DNA from: Anisus vortex
Taxonomy: Eukaryota > Mollusca > Gastropoda > Planorbidae
Assembly: GCA_949126835.1 (NCBI GenBank)
Contig: OX421508.1
Location: forward strand, 1-64,000
Length of the DNA: 64,000 bases
Direction: 5' to 3'
Shown: positions 24,201 to 36,800 of the stretch, one piece after another
How positions within the stretch are numbered: position 1 is the stretch's first letter
Layout: every line of letters begins with the position of its first letter
The notes under the pieces: generated by a model
Told to the model about the DNA's origin: nothing
The model's input: only the letters and a program-made list of their open reading frames with translations
Database searches by the model: none
Made by a program: the position numbers and the translations under genes

Positions 24201-27200
24201 CGCCGACCTACCCAGCGGTAGCGCCGACCTACCCAGTGGTAGCGCCGACCTACTTAGCGGTGGCGTCGACCTACATAAAGGTAGCGCCGACCTACTAAAA
24301 GGTAGCGCCGACCTACTTAGCGGTGGCGCCGACCTACTTAAAGGTAGCGCCGACCTACTAAAAGGTAGCGCCGACGTACTCAGAGGTAGCGCCGACCTAC
24401 CCAGCGGTAGCGCCGACCTACTCAAAGTTAGCGCCGACCTACTAAAAGGTAGCGCCGACGTACTCAACTGTAGCGCCGACCTACTCAGCGGTAGCGCCGA
24501 CCTACCCAGCGGTAGCGTCGACCTACTAAGCGGTAGCGCCGACCTACTTAGCGGTGGCGCCGACCTACATAAAGGTAGCGCCGACCTTCTAAAAGGTAGC
24601 GCCGACCTACTTAGTGGTGGCGCCGACCTACTTAAAGGTAACGCCGACCTACTAAAAGGTAGCGCCGATCTACTCAACGGTAGCGCCGACCTACTAAGCG
24701 GTAGCGCCGACATACTCAAAGTTAGCGCCGACCTACTAAAAGGTAGCGCCGACTTACTCAACTGTAGCGCCGACCTACTCAGCGGTAGCGCCGACCTACC
24801 CAGCGGTAGCGCCGACCTACTCAGCGGTAGCGCCGACCTACTCAGCGGTAGCGCCGACCGACCCAGCGGTAGCGCCGACATACCCAGCGGTAGCGCCGAC
24901 CTACTCAGCGGTAGCGCCGACCTACTAAAAGGTAGCGCCAACGTACTCAGAGGTAGCGCCGACCTACCCAGCGGTAGCGCCGACCTACTCAGCGGTAGCG
25001 CCGACCTACTCAGCGGTAGCGCCGACCTACCCATCGGTAGCGCCGACCTACTTAGCGGTGGCGCCGACCTACCTAGCGGTAGCGCCGACCTATCCAGCGG
25101 TAGCGCCGACCTACTAAACGGTAGCGCCGACCTACCCAGAGGTAGCGCCGACCTACTAAAAGGTAGCGCCAACGTACTCAGAGGTAGCGCCGACCTACCC
25201 AGCGGTAGCGCCGACCTACCCAGCGGTAGCGCCGACCTACTTAAAGGTAGCGCCGACCTACTAAAAGGTAGCGCCGACGTACTCAGAGGTAGCGCCGACC
25301 TACCCAGCGGTAGCGCCGACCTACCCGGCGGTAGCGCCAACCTACCCGGCAGTAGCGCCGAACTACCCAGCGGTAGCGTCGACCTACTAAGCGGTAGCGC
25401 CGACCTACTTAGCGGTGGCGTCGACCTACATAAAGGTAGCGCCGACCTATTAAAAGGTAGCGCCGACCTACTTAGCGGTGGCGCCGACCTACTTAAAGGT
25501 AGCGCCGACCTACTAAAAGGTAGCGCCGACGTACTCAGTGGTAGCGCCGACCTACCCAGCGGTAGCGCCGACCTACTCAAAGTTAGCGCCGACCTACTAA
25601 AAGGTAGCGCCGACGTACTCAACTGTAGCGCCGACCTACTCAGCGGTAGCGCCGACCTACCCAGCGGTAGCGTCGACCTACTAAGCGGTAGCGCCGACCT
25701 ACTTAGCGGTGGCGCCGACCTACATAAAGGTAGCGCCGACCTACTAAAAGGTAGCGCCGACCTACTTAGCGGTGGCGCCGACCTACTTAAAGGTAGCGCC
25801 GACCTACTAAAAGGTAGCGCCGATCTACTCAGCGGTAGCGCCGACCTACTAAGCGGTGGCGACGACCTACTCAAAGTTAGCGCCGACCTACTAAAAGGTA
25901 GCGCCGACTTACTCAACTGTAGCGCCGACCTACTCAGCGGTAGCGCCGAACTACCCAGCGCTAGCGCCGACCTACCCAGCGGTAGCGCCGACCTACTCAG
26001 CGGTAGCGCCGACCTACCCAGCGGTAGCGCCGACCTACTCAGCGGTAGCGCCGACCTACTCAGCGGTAGCGCCGACCGACCCAGCGGTAGCGCCGACATA
26101 CCCAGCGGCAGCGCCGACCTACTCAGCGGTAGCGCCGACCTACCCAGCGGTAGCGCCGACCTACCCAGCGGTAGCGCCGACCTACTCAGCGGTAGCGCCG
26201 ACCTACTCAAAGTTAGCGCCGACCTACTAAAAGGTAGCGCCGACTTACTCAACTGTAGCGCCGACCTACTCAGCGGTAGCGCCGAACTACCCAGCGCTAG
26301 CGCCGACCTACCCAGCGGTAGCGCCGACCTACTCAGCGGTAGCGCCGACCTACCCAGCGGTAGCGCCGACCTACTCAGCGGTAGCGCCGACCTACTCAGC
26401 GGTAGCGCCGACCGACCCAGCGGTAGCGCCGACATACCCAGCGGTAGCGCTGACCTACTCAGCGGTAGCGCCGACCTACCCAGCGGTAGCGCCGACCTAC
26501 CCAGCGGTAGCGCCGACCTACTCAGCGGTAGCGCCGACCTACTCAGCGGTAGCGCCGACCTACCCAGCGGTAGCGCCGACCTACTTAGCGGTGGCGCCGA
26601 CCTACTAAAAGGTAGCGCCGACCTACTAAAAGGTAGCGCCGACGTACTCAACTGTAGCGCCGACATACTCAGCGGTAGCGCCGACCTACTCAGCGGTAGC
26701 GCCGACCTACTCAGCGGTAGCGCCGACATACTTAGCGGTTGCGCCGACCTACTTAAAGGTAGCGCCGACCTACTCAAAGGTAGCGCCGACGTTCTCAGAG
26801 GTAGCGCCGACCTACTTAGCGGTAGCACCGACCTACCTAGCGGTAGCGCCGACCTATCCAGCGGTAGCGCCGACCTACTAAACGGTAGCGCCGACTTACC
26901 CAGAGGTAGCGCCGATCTACTCAGCGGTAGCGCCGAACTACTTAGCGGTGGCGCAGACCTACTAAAAGGTAGCGCCGACCTACCCAGCGGTAGCGCCGAG
27001 TTACTCAGCGGTAGCGCCGACCTACCCAGCGGTAGCGCCGACCTACTCAGCGGTAGCGCCGACCTACTCAGCGGTAGCGTTGACCGACCCAGCGGTAGCG
27101 CCGACCTACTTAGCGGTGGCGACGACTTACCCAGCGGTAGCGCCGACCTACTAAAAGGTAGCGCCGACCTACTAAAAGGTAGCGCCGACGTACTCAACTG

Positions 27201-28143
27201 TAGAGCCGACCTACTCAGCGGTAGCCCCGACCTACCCAGCGGTAGCGCCGACCTACCCAGCGGTAGCGCCGACCTACCCGGCGGAAGCGCCGACCTACCA
27301 AGCGGTAGGGCCGACCTACTTAGCGGTGGCGCCGACCTACTCAAAGGTGGCGCCGACCTACTGAAAGGTAGCGCCGACCTACTAAAAGGTAGCGCCGACG
27401 TACTCAACTGTAGAGCCGACCTACTCAGCGGTAGCGCCGACCTACTCAGCGGTAGCGCCGACCTACTCAGCGGTAGCGCCGACGTACTTAGCGGTTGCGC
27501 CGACCTAATCAAAGGTAGCGCCGACCTACTAAAAGGTAGCGCCGACCTACTAAAAGGTAGCGCCGACGTACTCAACTGTAGCGCCGACCTACTCAGCGGT
27601 AGCGCCGACCTACTTAGCGGTTTCGCCGACCAACCCATCGGTAGCGCCGACCTACCCAGCGGTAGCGCCGACCTACTAAAAGGTAGCGCCGACGTATTCA
27701 GAGGTAGCGCCGACCTACCCAGCGGTAGCGCCGACCTACCCAGTGGTAGCGCCGACCTACTTAGCGGTGGCGTCGACCTACATAAAGGTAGCGCCGACCT
27801 ACTAAAAGGTAGCGCCGACCTACTTAGCGGTGGCGCCGACCTACTCAAAGTTAGCGCCGACCTACTAACAGGTAGCGCCGATGTACTCAACTGTAGCGCC
27901 GACCTACTCAGCGGTAGCGCCGACCTACCCAGCGGTAGCGTCGACCTACTAAGCGGTAGCGCCGACCTACTTAGCGGTGGCGCCGACCTACATAAAGGTA
28001 GCGCCGACCTACTAAAAGGTAGCGCCGACCTACTTAGCGGTGGCGCCGACCTACTTAAAGGTAGCGCCGACCTACTAAAAGGTAGCGCCGATCTACTCAA
28101 CGGTAGCGCCGACCTACTAAGCGGTGGCGCCGACCTACTCAAA

Positions 28144-30515
28144 GTTGCGCCGACCTACTAAAAGGTAGCGCCGACTTACTCAACTGTAGCGCCGACCTAC
28201 TAAGCGGTGGCGCCGACCTACTCAAAGTTAGCGCCGACCTACTAAAAGGTAGCGCCGACTTACTCAACTGTAGCGCCGACCTACTCAGCGGTAGCGCCGA
28301 ACTACCCAGCGCTAGCGCCGACCTACCCAGCGGTAGCGCCGACCTACTCAGCGGTAGCGCCGACCTACTCAGCGGTAGCGCCGACCGACCCAGCGGTAGC
28401 GCCGACATACCCAGCGGTAGCGCCGACCTACTCAGCGGTAGCGCCGACCTACCCAGCGGTAGCGCCGACCTACCCAGCGGTAGCGCCGACCTACTCAGCG
28501 GTAGCGCCGACCTACTCAGCGGTAGCGCCGACCTACCCAGCGGTAGCGCCGACCTACTCAGCGGTAGCGCCGACCTACTCAAAGTTAGCGCCGACCTACT
28601 AAAAGGTAGCGCCGACTTACTCAACTGTAGCGCCGACCTACTCAGCGGTAGCGCCGAACTACCCAGCGCTAGCGCCGACCTACCCAGCGGTAGCGCCGAC
28701 CTACTCAGCGGTAGCGCCGACCTACCCAGCGGTAGCGCCGACCTACTCAGCGGTAGCGCCGACCTACTCAGCGGTAGCGCCGACCGACCCAGCGGTAGCG
28801 CCGACATACCCAGCGGTAGCGCTGACCTACTCAGCGGTAGCGCCGACCTACCCAGCGGTAGCGCCGACCTACCCAGCGGTAGCGCCGACCTACTCAGCGG
28901 TAGCGCCGACCTACTCAGCGGTAGCGCCGACCTACCCAGCGGTAGCGCCGACCTACTTAGCGGTGGCGCCGACCTACTAAAAGGTAGCGCCGACCTACTA
29001 AAAGGTAGCGCCGACGTACTCAACTGTAGCGCCGACATACTCAGCGGTAGCGCCGACCTACTCAGCGGTAGCGCCGACCTACTCAGCGGTAGCGCCGACA
29101 TACTTAGCGGTTGCGCCGACCTACTTAAAGGTAGCGCCGACCTACTCAAAGGTAGCGCCGACGTTCTCAGAGGTAGCGCCGACCTACTTAGCGGTAGCAC
29201 CGACCTACCTAGCGGTAGCGCCGACCTATCCAGCGGTAGCGCCGACCTACTAAACGGTAGCGCCGACTTACCCAGAGGTAGCGCCGATCTACTCAGCGGT
29301 AGCGCCGAACTACTTAGCGGTGGCGCAGACCTACTAAAAGGTAGCGCCGACCTACCCAGCGGTAGCGCCGAGTTACTCAGCGGTAGCGCCGACCTACCCA
29401 GCGGTAGCGCCGACCTACTCAGCGGTAGCGCCGACCTACTCAGCGGTAGCGTTGACCGACCCAGCGGTAGCGCCGACCTACTTAGCGGTGGCGACGACTT
29501 ACCCAGCGGTAGCGCCGACCTACTAAAAGGTAGCGCCGACCTACTAAAAGGTAGCGCCGACGTACTCAACTGTAGAGCCGACCTACTCAGCGGTAGCACC
29601 GACCTACCCAGCGGTAGCGCCGACCTACCCAGCGGTAGCGCCGACCTACCCGGCGGAAGCGCCGACCTACCAAGCGGTAGGGCCGACCTACTTAGCGGTG
29701 GCGCCGACCTACTCAAAGGTGGCGCCGACCTACTGAATAGTAGCGCCGACCTACTAAAAGGTAGCGCCGACGTACTCAACTGTAGAGCCGACCTACTCAG
29801 CGGTAGCGCCGACCTACTCAGCGGTAGCGCCGACCTACTCAGCGGTAGCGCCGACGTACTTAGCGGTTGCGCCGACCTAATCAAAGGTAGCGCCGACCTA
29901 CTAAAAGGTAGCGCCGACCTACTAAAAGGTAGCGCCGACGTACTCAACTGTAGCGCCGACCTACTCAGCGGTAGCGCCGACCTACTTAGCGGTTTCGCCG
30001 ACCAACCCATCGGTAGCGCCGACCTACCCAGCGGTAGCGCCGACCTACTAAAAGGTAGCGCCGACGTATTCAGAGGTAGCGCCGACCTACCCAGCGGTAG
30101 CGCCGACCTACCCAGTGGTAGCGCCGACCTACTTAGCGGTGGCGTCGACCTACATAAAGGTAGCGCCGACCTACTAAAAGGTAGCGCCGACCTACTTAGC
30201 GGTGGCGCCGACCTACTCAAAGTTAGCGCCGACCTACTAACAGGTAGCGCCGATGTACTCAACTGTAGCGCCGACCTACTCAGCGGTAGCGCCGACCTAC
30301 CCAGCGGTAGCGTCGACCTACTAAGCGGTAGCGCCGACCTACTTAGCGGTGGCGCCGACCTACATAAAGGTAGCGCCGACCTACTAAAAGGTAGCGCCGA
30401 CCTACTTAGCGGTGGCGCCGACCTACTTAAAGGTAGCGCCGACCTACTAAAAGGTAGCGCCGATCTACTCAACGGTAGCGCCGACCTACTAAGCGGTGGC
30501 GCCGACCTACTCAAA
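28144..30515 (+). repeat. 2,372-bp higher-order repeat, copy 1
   Basis: The copy begins at a one-base deletion, AAAGTTGCGCC where the usual form is AAAGTTAGCGCC, and the identical deletion recurs 2,372 bp later. The length is 113 units minus one base. Unit-variant order is almost identical to copy 2. Visible differences are single bases, such as GAATAGTAGC near 29735 in place of GAAAGGTAGC. Confidence 0.93.
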
Positions 30516-32887
30516 GTTGCGCCGACCTACTAAAAGGTAGCGCCGACTTACTCAACTGTAGCGCCGACCTACTAAGCGGTGGCGCCGACCTACTCAAAGT
30601 TAGCGCCGACCTACTAAAAGGTAGCGCCGACTTACTCAACTGTAGCGCCGACCTACTCAGCGGTAGCGCCGAACTACCCAGCGCTAGCGCCGACCTACCC
30701 AGCGGTAGCGCCGACCTACTCAGCGGTAGCGCCGACCTACTCAGCGGTAGCGCCGACCGACCCAGCGGTAGCGCCGACATACCCAGCGGTAGCGCCGACC
30801 TACTCAGCGGTAGCGCCGACCTACCCAGCGGTAGCGCCGACCTACCCAGCGGTAGCGCCGACCTACTCAGCGGTAGCGCCGACCTACTCAGCGGTAGCGC
30901 CGACCTACCCAGCGGTAGCGCCGACCTACTCAGCGGTAGCGCCGACCTACTCAAAGTTAGCGCCGACCTACTAAAAGGTAGCGCCGACTTACTCAACTGT
31001 AGCGCCGACCTACTCAGCGGTAGCGCCGAACTACCCAGCGCTAGCGCCGACCTACCCAGCGGTAGCGCCGACCTACTCAGCGGTAGCGCCGACCTACCCA
31101 GCGGTAGCGCCGACCTACTCAGCGGTAGCGCCGACCTACTCAGCGGTAGCGCCGACCGACCCAGCGGTAGCGCCGACATACCCAGCGGTAGCGCTGACCT
31201 ACTCAGCGGCAGCGCCGACCTACCCAGCGGTAGCGCCGACCTACCCAGCGGTAGCGCCGACCTACTCAGCGGTAGCGCCGACCTACTCAGCGGTAGCGCC
31301 GACCTACCCAGCGGTAGCGCCGACCTACTTAGCGGTGGCGCCGACCTACTAAAAGGTAGCGCCGACCTACTAAAAGGTAGCGCCGACGTACTCAACTGTA
31401 GCGCCGACATACTCAGCGGTAGCGCCGACCTACTCAGCGGTAGCGCCGACCTACTCAGCGGTAGCGCCGACATACTTAGCGGTTGCGCCGACCTACTTAA
31501 AGGTAGTGCCGACCTACTCAAAGGTAGCGCCGACGTTCTCAGAGGTAGCGCCGACCTACTTAGCGGTAGCACCGACCTAGCTAGCGGTAGCGCCGACCTA
31601 TCCAGCGGTAGCGCCGACCTACTAAACGGTAGCGCCGACTTACCCAGAGGTAGCGCCGATCTACTCAGCGGTAGCGCCGAACTACTTAGCGGTGGCGCAG
31701 ACCTACTAAAAGGTAGCGCCGACCTACCCAGCGGTAGCGCCGAGTTACTCAGCGGTAGCGCCGACCTACCCAGCGGTAGCGCCGACCTACTCAGCGGTAG
31801 CGCCGACCTACTCAGCGGTAGCGTTGACCGACCCAGCGGTAGCGCCGACCTACTTAGCGGTGGCGACGACTTACCCAGCGGTAGCGCCGACCTACTAAAA
31901 GGTAGCGCCGACCTACTAAAAGGTAGCGCCGACGTACTCAACTGTAGAGCCGACCTACTCAGCGGTAGCACCGACCTACCCAGCGGTAGCGCCGACCTAC
32001 CCAGCGGTAGCGCCGACCTACCCGGCGGAAGCGCCGACCTACCAAGCGGTAGGGCCGACCTACTTAGCGGTGGCGCCGACCTACTCAAAGGTGGCGCCGA
32101 CCTACTGAAAGGTAGCGCCGACCTACTAAAAGGTAGCGCCGACGTACTCAACTGTAGAGCCGACCTACTCAGCGGTAGCGCCGACCTACTCAGCGGTAGT
32201 GCCGACCTACTCAGCGGTAGCGCCGACGTACTTAGCGGTTGCGCCGACCTAATCAAAGGTAGCGCCGACCTACTAAAAGGTAGCGCCGACCTACTAAAAG
32301 GTAGCGCCGACGTACTCAACTGTAGCGCCGACCTACTCAGCGGTAGCGCCGACCTACTTAGCGGTTTCGCCGACCAACCCATCGGTAGCGCCGACCTACC
32401 CAGCGGTAGCGCCGACCTACTAAAAGGTAGCGCCGACGTATTCAGAGGTAGCGCCGACCTACCCAGCGGTAGCGCCGACCTACCCAGTGGTAGCGCCGAC
32501 CTACTTAGCGGTGGCGTCGACCTACATAAAGGTAGCGCCGACCTACTAAAAGGTAGCGCCGACCTACTTAGCGGTGGCGCCGACCTACTCAAAGTTAGCG
32601 CCGACCTACTAACAGGTAGCGCCGATGTACTCAACTGTAGCGCCGACCTACTCAGCGGTAGCGCCGACCTACCCAGCGGTAGCGTCGACCTACTAAGCGG
32701 TAGCGCCGACCTACTTAGCGGTGGCGCCGACCTACATAAAGGTAGCGCCGACCTACTAAAAGGTAGCGCCGACCTACTTAGCGGTGGCGCCGACCTACTT
32801 AAAGGTAGCGCCGACCTACTAAAAGGTAGCGCCGATCTACTCAACGGTAGCGCCGACCTACTAAGCGGTGGCGCCGACCTACTCAAA
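30516..32887 (+). repeat. 2,372-bp higher-order repeat, copy 2
   Basis: This copy has the same one-base deletion at its left edge and the same variant order as copy 1. A private change, CTAGCTAGC near 31578 in place of CTACCTAGC, separates the two copies. Near identity suggests a recent tandem duplication or an assembly artefact. Confidence 0.93.
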
Positions 32888-33810
32888 GTTGCGCCGACCT
32901 ACTAAAAGGTAGCGCCGACTTACTCAACTGTAGCGCCGACCTACTAAGCGGTGGCGCCGACCTACTCAAAGTTAGCGCCGACCTACTAAAAGGTAGCGCC
33001 GACTTACTCAACTGTAGCGCCGACCTACTCAGCGGTAGCGCCGAACTACCCAGCGCTAGCGCCGACCTACCCAGCGGTAGCGCCGACCTACTCAGCGGTA
33101 GCGCCGACCTACTCAGCGGTAGCGCCGACCGACCCAGCGGTAGCGCCGACATACCCAGCGGTAGCGCCGACCTACTCAGCGGTAGCGCCGACCTACCCAG
33201 CGGTAGCGCCGACCTACCCAGCGGTAGCGCCGACCTACTCAGCGGTAGCGCCGACCTACTCAGCGGTAGCGCCGACCTACCCAGCGGTAGCGCCGACCTA
33301 CTTAGCGGTGGCGCCGACCTACTCAAAGGTGGCGCCGACCTACTAAAAGGTAGCGCCGACCTACTAAAAGGTAGCGCCGACGTACTCAACTGTAGCGCCG
33401 ACATACTCAGCGGTAGCGCCGACCTACTCAGCGGTAGCGCCGACCTACTCAGCGGTAGCGCCGACATACTTAGCGGTTGCGCCGACCTACTTAAAGGTAG
33501 CGCCGACCTACTCAAAGGTAGCGCCGACGTTCTCAGAGGTAGCGCCGACCTACTTAGCGGTAGCACCGACCTACCTAGCGGTAGCGCCGACCTATCCAGC
33601 GGTAGCGCCGACCTACTAAACGGTAGCGCCGACTTACCCAGAGGTAGCGCCGATCTACTCAGCGGTAGCGCCGAACTACTTAGCGGTGGCGCAGACCTAC
33701 TAAAAGGTAGCGCCGACCTACCCAGCGGTAGCGCCGAGTTACTCAGCGGTAGCGCCGACCTACCCAGCGGTAGCGCCGACCTACTCAGCGGTAGCGCCGA
33801 CCTACTCAGC
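32888..33810 (+). repeat. 2,372-bp higher-order repeat, copy 3 (altered)
   Basis: The third copy starts at the same one-base deletion. It lacks a block of units present in copies 1 and 2 after about 33290 and then meets a four-base CAGC duplication at 33807-33814, which shifts the 21-bp phase. It is therefore an edited or partial copy. Confidence 0.85.
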
Positions 33811-36800
33811 CAGCGGTAGCGCCGACCGACCCAGCGGTAGCGCCGACCTACTTAGCGGTGGCGACGACTTACCCAGCGGTAGCGCCGACCTACTAAAAGG
33901 TAGCGCCGACCTACTAAAAGGTAGCGCCGACGTACTCAACTGTAGAGCCGACCTACTCAGCGGTAGCACCGACCTACCCAGCGGTAGCGCCGACCTACCC
34001 AGCGGTAGCGCCGACCTACCCGGCGGAAGCGCCGACCTACCAAGCGGTAGGGCCGACCTACTTAGCGGTGGCGCCGACCTACTCAAAGGTGGCGCCGACC
34101 TACAGAAAGGTAGCGCCGACCTACTAAAAGGTAGCGCCGACGTACTCAACTGTAGAGCCGACCTACTCAGCGGTAGCGCCGACCTACTCAGCGGTAGCGC
34201 CGACCTACTCAGCGGTAGCGCCGACGTACTTAGCGGTTGCGCCGACCTAATCAAAGGTAGCGCCGACCTACTAAAAGGTAGCGCCGACCTACTAAAAGGT
34301 AGCGCCGACGTACTCAACTGTAGCGCCGACCTACTCAGCGGTAGCGCCGACCTACTTAGCGGTTTCGCCGACCAACCCATCGGTAGCGCCGACCTACCCA
34401 GCGGTAGCGCCGACCTACTAAAAGGTAGCGCCGACGTATTCAGAGGTAGCGCCGACCTACCCTGTTCTAGCGCCGACGTACTTAGCGGTGGCGTCGACCT
34501 ACATAAAGGTAGCGCCGACCTACTAAAAGGTAGCGCCGACCTACTTAGCGGTGGCGCTGACCTACTTAAAGGTAGCGCCGACCTACTAAAAGGTAGCGCC
34601 GACGTACTCAGAGGTAGCGCCGACCTACCCAGCGGTAGCGCCGACCTACTCAAAGTTAGCGCCGACCTACTAAAAGGTAGCGCCGACGTACTCAACTGTA
34701 GCGCCGACCTACTCAGCGGTAGCGCTGACCTACCCAGCGGTAGCGTCGACCTACTAAGCGGTAGCGCCGACTTACTTAGCGGTGGCGCCGACCTACATAA
34801 AGGTAGCGTCGACCTACTAAGCGGTAGCGCCGACCTACTTAGCGGTGGCGCCGACCTACATAAAGGTAGCGCCGACCTACTAAAAGGTAGCGCCGACCTA
34901 CTTAGTGGTGGCGCCGACCTGCTTAAAGGTAGCGCCGACCTACTAAAAGGTAGCGCCGATCTACTCAACTGTAGCGCCGACCTACTCAGCGGTAGCGCCG
35001 ACCTACCCAGCGGTAGCGCCGACCTACTCAGCGGTAGCGCCGACCTACTCAGCAGTAGCGCCGACCGACCCAGCGGTAGCGCCGACATACCCAGCGGTAG
35101 CGCCGACCTACTCAGCGGTAGCGCCGACCTACTAAAAGGTAGCGCCAACGTACTCAGAGGTAGCGCCGACCTACCCAGCGGTAGCGCCGACCTACCCAGC
35201 GGTAGCGCCGACCTACTCAGCGGTAGCGCCGACCTACTCAGCGATAGCGCCGACCTACCCAGCGGTAGCGCCGACCTACTTAGCGGTGGCGCCGACCTAC
35301 TCAAAGGTGGCGCTGACCTACTAAAAGGTAGCGCCGACCTACTAAAAGGTAGCGCCGACGTACTCAACTGTAGCGCCGACATACTCAGCGGTAGCGCCGA
35401 CATACTCAGCGGTAGCGCCGACCTACTCAGCGGTAGCGCCGACCTACTCAGCGGTAGCGCCGACATACTTAGCGGTTGCGCCGACCTACTTAAAGGTAGC
35501 GCCGACCTACTCAAAGGTAGCGCCGACGTTCTCAGAGGTAGCGCCGACCTACTTAGCGGTAGCACCGACCTACCTAGCGGTAGCGCCGACCTATCCAGCG
35601 GTAGCGCCGACATACTAAACGGTAGCGCCGACTTACCCAGAGGTAGCGCCGATCTACTCAGCGGTAGCGCCGAACTACTTAGCGGTGGCGCAGACCTACT
35701 AAAAGGTAGCGCCGACCTACTAAAAGGTAGCGCCGACGTACTCAGAGGTAGCGCCGACCTACCCAGCGGTAGCGCCGACCTACCCAGCGGTAGCGCCGAC
35801 CTACTCAGCGGTAGCGCCGACCTACCCAGTGGTAGCGCCGACCTACCCAGCAGTAGCGCCGTCTTACCAGGCGTAGCGCCGACCTACTCAGCGGTAGCTC
35901 CGACCTACCCAGTGGTAGCGCCGACCTACCCAGCGGTAGCGCCGTCTTACCCAGCGGTAGCGCCGACCTACTCAGCGGTAGCGCCGACCTACCCAGTGGT
36001 AGCGCCGACCTACCCAGCGGTAGCGCCGTCTTACCCGGCGGTTGCGCCGACCTACCTAGCGGTAGCGCCGACCTACCCAGCGGTAGCGCCGAACTACCAC
36101 GCAGTAGCGCCGACCTACCCAGCGGTAGCGCCGAACCTACTTAGCGGTGACGCCGACCTACTAAAAGGTAGCGCCGACATATTCAGAGGTAGCGCCGACC
36201 TACTCAGCGGTAGCGCCGACCTACCCAGCGGTATCGTCGACCTACTCAGCGGTAGCGCCGACCTACCCAGCGGTAGCGCCGACCTACCCAGCGGTAGCGA
36301 CGACTTACCCAGCGGTAGCGCCGACCTACCCAGCGGTAGCGCCGACCTACCCAGCGGTAGCGACGACTTACCCAGCGGTAGCGCCGACCTACTAAAAGGT
36401 AGCGCCGACCTACTAAAAGGTAGCGCCGACGTACTCAACTGTAGAGCCGACCTACTCAGTGGTAGCACCGACCTACCCAGCGGTAGCGCCGACCTACCCA
36501 GCGGTAGCGCCGACCTACCCGGCGGAAGCGCCGACCTACCAAGCGGTAGGGCCGACCTACTTAGCGGTGGCGCCGACCTACTCAAAGGTGGCGCCGACCT
36601 ACTGAAAGGTAGCGCCGACCTACTAAAAGGTAGCGCTGACGTACTCAACTGTAGAGCCGACCTACTCAGCGGTAGCGCCGACCTACTCAGCGGTAGCGCC
36701 GACCTACTCAGCGGTAGCGCCGACGTACTTAGCGGTTGCGGCGACCTAATCAAAGGTAGCGCCGACCTACTAAAAGGTAGCGCCGACCTACTAAAAGGTA

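Noticed and set aside
12883..28161. Plus-strand frame of about 5,092 codons as a giant repeat protein gene
   Set aside because: It is a direct result of a 21-bp (seven-codon) repeat built from codons far from stops. An equally long frame exists on the opposite strand, the frame is lost at shared 1-bp indels, and no start context, signal peptide or unique domain is present.
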